From Bacteroidales bacterium (lineage in GTDB: Bacteria > Bacteroidota > Bacteroidia > Bacteroidales > UBA3663), in assembly GCA_017548545.1 (NCBI GenBank), contig JAFYZW010000026.1, forward strand, positions 35,440 through 79,126: 43,687 nucleotides of DNA, written 5' to 3'. Positions 42,019 through 43,687 of the stretch are shown one piece after another. Below the pieces are notes generated by a model. It worked only from the letters and a program-made list of their open reading frames with translations. It ran no database searches and was not told the origin of the DNA. The position numbers and the translations under genes were made by a program. Numbering within the stretch: the first letter of the stretch is position 1; each line of letters opens with the position of its first letter.

Positions 42019-42438
42019 TTGGCCAAGATTGGTTATTCTCCAATCGCGGCATACCCTTTCTCGGCCAAGATTGGTTATTCTTCAATCGTGGCATACCCTT
42101 TCTTGGCCAAGACTGGTTATGCTCCAATCGGCGAAAGCATTCTATCGGCCGTCAGAGTACTCCATCCAACCGCGGCATACCCTTTCTTGGCCAAAAATGG
42201 TCATTCTCCCATCGCCGCACACCCTTTCTCGGCTAAGATTGGTTATGCTCCCACCGGAGCAAGCACTCTGTCGGCCGTCAGAGTACTCCATCCAACCGCA
42301 GCATACCTTTTCTTGGCCGAAACTGGTCATTCTTCCATCGTCGCATATCCTTTCTTGGCCAACTTTGGTCATACTCCCACCGAAGAATACCCTTTCCTGG
42401 CCAAGATTGGTTATACCTCGATTTTTCATCATCCTCCC
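42019..42438. repeat. 42-bp tandem array, ten units
   Basis: Ten units of exactly 42 bp follow each other without any insertion or gap: 42019, 42061, 42103, 42145, 42187, 42229, 42271, 42313, 42355 and 42397 (last one diverged). A typical unit begins TTGGCCAAGATTGGTTATTC and continues TCCAATCGCGGCATACCCTTTC. It contains the palindrome TTGGCCAA and the inverted pair GATTGG-N7-CCAATC. Units 4 and 7 are a variant type (TCGGCCGTCAGAGTACTCCA). Units 3-5 and 6-8 form a duplicated 126-bp block. Because 42 is a multiple of 3, long open frames occur on both strands, so coding cannot be decided by openness. Confidence 0.85.
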
Positions 42439-42592
42439 ACGTTTTTTGTCCTCGTGCAATCGGTTGAATTATGAAAATTGACTCAAATTACACTTTTTTT
42501 CCAGTTGATTGCGCATTATGTCAAAAAAATTTCGTATCTTGCAGCCCGAAATATGAAGTTTCATCATCTTTCAACCTACGTCTCTACTTGTA

Positions 42593-42618
42593 TCAGGCCT
42601 GTTTAGTGACGGGCCTAG
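42593..42618 (+). other. Small hairpin in the leader before 42637
   Basis: AGGCCTG and CGGGCCT can pair over 7 bp (one T:G pair) around the 8-nt loop TTTAGTGA. A near-consensus -7 sequence, TATCTTGC, lies about 60 nt upstream at about 42535. Together they may be a leader for whatever follows; the rest of 42439-42636 holds nothing else I can support. Confidence 0.3.
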
Positions 42619-42636
42619 CGAAGCCATAGGAAAACC

Positions 42637-42828
42637 ATGTTTATAACCAAGTATAGTATTTCACTAAATGTAAAAGAGGAGTTACACGCCGAAGATGAGA
42701 TTAATGCTAATTGTAGCAACGGCGTTGCTACAATTCTTTTGTCTCATGTTACTCTTTTTAGTCTTATTATTTTAAAGAAAGTCGAAGAACGCAATTTCTT
42801 TAATATACTGTTTATTCTAATTCTGTAA
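42637..42828 (+). CDS. Doubtful 63-aa reading frame or small RNA
   Basis: A 63-residue frame beginning MFITKYSISLNVKEELHAED with a hydrophobic end (FFNILFILIL). It is crossed by a perfect 11-bp inverted repeat (AATTGTAGCAA at 42709-42719, TTGCTACAATT at 42725-42735) followed by CTTTTG, which looks more like a terminator or structured RNA. I cannot tell a small membrane protein from a non-coding transcript. No family is recognised. Confidence 0.25.
   Translation: MFITKYSISLNVKEELHAEDEINANCSNGVATILLSHVTLFSLIILKKVEERNFFNILFILIL
42709..42741 (+). terminator. Perfect 11-bp hairpin with T-rich tail
   Basis: AATTGTAGCAA (42709-42719), loop CGGCG and TTGCTACAATT (42725-42735) pair at every position, followed by CTTTTG. 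This would act as a terminator on the plus strand for a short transcript starting near 42540, or as a structural part of a small RNA. Confidence 0.5.
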
Positions 42829-42964
42829 CCTATGGTTACCCAATTCAAAACAACAAGGAAAACCAGCCGTTAACAGATTATTATGAACCTTAGTGAAACT
42901 AGTGAATCGATTTTAAAACAATAACTTTTAACGATTTTAATACTAATTAAAATTTTATATTTAT

Positions 42965-43687
42965 ATGTACAAGATTGTCGAAGAATTGTTTCAAAGCCTC
43001 TACGGAAAATATCTTGGAGGGAAAGATCCCATGACGAAGTACGCATATTATCTAAAAGCCGTAAAAAAAGATGGGACAGCGTTATTTAAAGTTCCTCAAG
43101 TCTATCGTACGAACGAATTAATTATGACAGCACTTGAGAGTTCTGATAAACCAATTCACTTAATGACTAGGTGCTCTTTAGAAAAGTGTATCAGTAATGA
43201 GAGAGAAATACTATCCAAATATAATCCAAGATATAAAAATACCATAACAGATAAAGAACACGAATCATATTTATGCGATTTACCCAAGATTATTAGTTTC
43301 AAATATGATACGTATTTCTCCAAAAACTATGATTTTGAAGAGAAGAATTTATACACTTTCATAGATTTCTTTAGAGCCGTTAGCGAATACTATGGTGGAA
43401 TGGATGCTATATGCTATGTCTACTTATATAGAGGCAACGCCATTCCTATAAAAATTAAGATAAACGGAAGAAAAAGCAATTTTAAGCTCATATATAATTC
43501 AGAGGAAAAAATCTTACATATTGCCAAAGCATCTGCTAATGAGTAGAAGATTCTTAAAACTGGTTTATCTCAAAAGCTAGAGAATTATTATGGAAAATCC
43601 TCACAATTAGACGAATATTATTGGGAGGACAGTCCTACTGAGCAAACTGACATTCCAATTTTGAAAGACGGCGATTTTTACGAAACT
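42965..43687 (+). CDS. Unknown AT-rich gene with an in-frame TAG, partial
   Basis: The frame from the ATG at 42965 gives 193 residues (MYKIVEELFQSLYGKYLGGK ...) and meets TAG at 43544-43546. The same frame then stays open for 47 further codons to the window edge with protein-like sequence (KILKTGLSQKLENYYGKSSQ, then DEYYWEDSPTEQTDIPILKD). The simplest reading is one longer gene interrupted by a nonsense mutation; programmed read-through is a less likely option. The protein is Lys-, Asn- and Tyr-rich, and its codons are much more AT-rich than those of the genes to the left, a sign of transfer. No domain is recognised, and no promoter is clear in the AT-rich 136 nt before it. Confidence 0.5.

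Noticed and set aside
39661..42438. CRISPR array
   Set aside because: Neither array has conserved repeats alternating with unique spacers: the 42-bp units are contiguous, and the GACA modules share their core but have ladder-type variable parts. No cas genes are in the window.
41915..42481. Several long frames on both strands over the 42-bp array
   Set aside because: A period divisible by three keeps many frames open at once. None has a clear start signal or independent support, so none is called as a gene.
1..43687. tRNA or rRNA genes, transposase or integrase genes
   Set aside because: I looked for cloverleaf-type signals, rRNA segments and transposase or integrase motifs on both strands and saw none; mobile DNA here is suggested only by repeats and composition.

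Overview
The window reads as a chromosome segment from a Bacteroidota bacterium, most likely a Prevotella-like member of the Bacteroidales. Three things point there: a SusC/SusD pair with a hybrid two-component regulator, promoters of the Bacteroidota type (TTG, about 20 nt, then TAnnTTTG), and a merged str-S10-spc ribosomal operon with no tuf gene between fusA and rpsJ. The assignment rests on gene content and motifs; no database search was possible.

Region 1 (1-13,150, minus strand) is one ribosomal protein superoperon read leftward: rpsL, rpsG, fusA, rpsJ, rplC, rplD, rplW, rplB, rpsS, rplV, rpsC, rplP, rpmC, rpsQ, rplN, rplX, rplE, rpsN, rpsH, rplF, rplR, rpsE, rpmD and a partial rplO cut by the window edge. 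A consensus promoter lies at 13105-13134. Hairpins sit in the unusually long gaps rpsJ/rplC and rplW/rplB.

Region 2 (13,400-15,100) holds two small secreted proteins: a NADase-type glycan-binding domain protein (+) and a 132-aa exported helical protein (-). The latter is preceded by a 27-aa hydrophobic mini-gene.

Region 3 (15,200-34,320) is a polysaccharide utilization locus. A four-gene operon (GH43, GH43, GH28, GH115; 9-11 nt gaps) and a susC-susD pair run leftward. A 1334-residue hybrid two-component regulator diverges from susC, and a 998-aa secreted pectate lyase follows it with its own promoter. The enzyme set fits pectin carrying arabinogalactan or glucuronylated side chains.

Region 4 (34,317-36,822) is the conserved but functionally unassigned AmmeMemoRadiSam set: a radical SAM enzyme and a Memo-AMMECR1 fusion with an apparent signal peptide. 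A palindromic repeat is inserted in frame between the two domains of the fusion.

Region 5 (36,900-43,687) is accessory DNA: a small gene framed by a consensus promoter and terminator, a broken secreted-protein gene, a two-gene set (a YopX/A1S_2505-like protein and a PD-(D/E)XK-like nuclease), two orphan DNA-binding protein genes, and an AT-rich gene interrupted by an in-frame TAG. It also carries several repeat structures. The most striking is an array of four promoter-like modules (39661-40030). In each, GACA recurs every 10 bp and the last copy lies exactly where the -33 TTG should be. A perfectly regular 42-bp tandem array lies at 42019-42438, and a nested hairpin element at 41185-41467.
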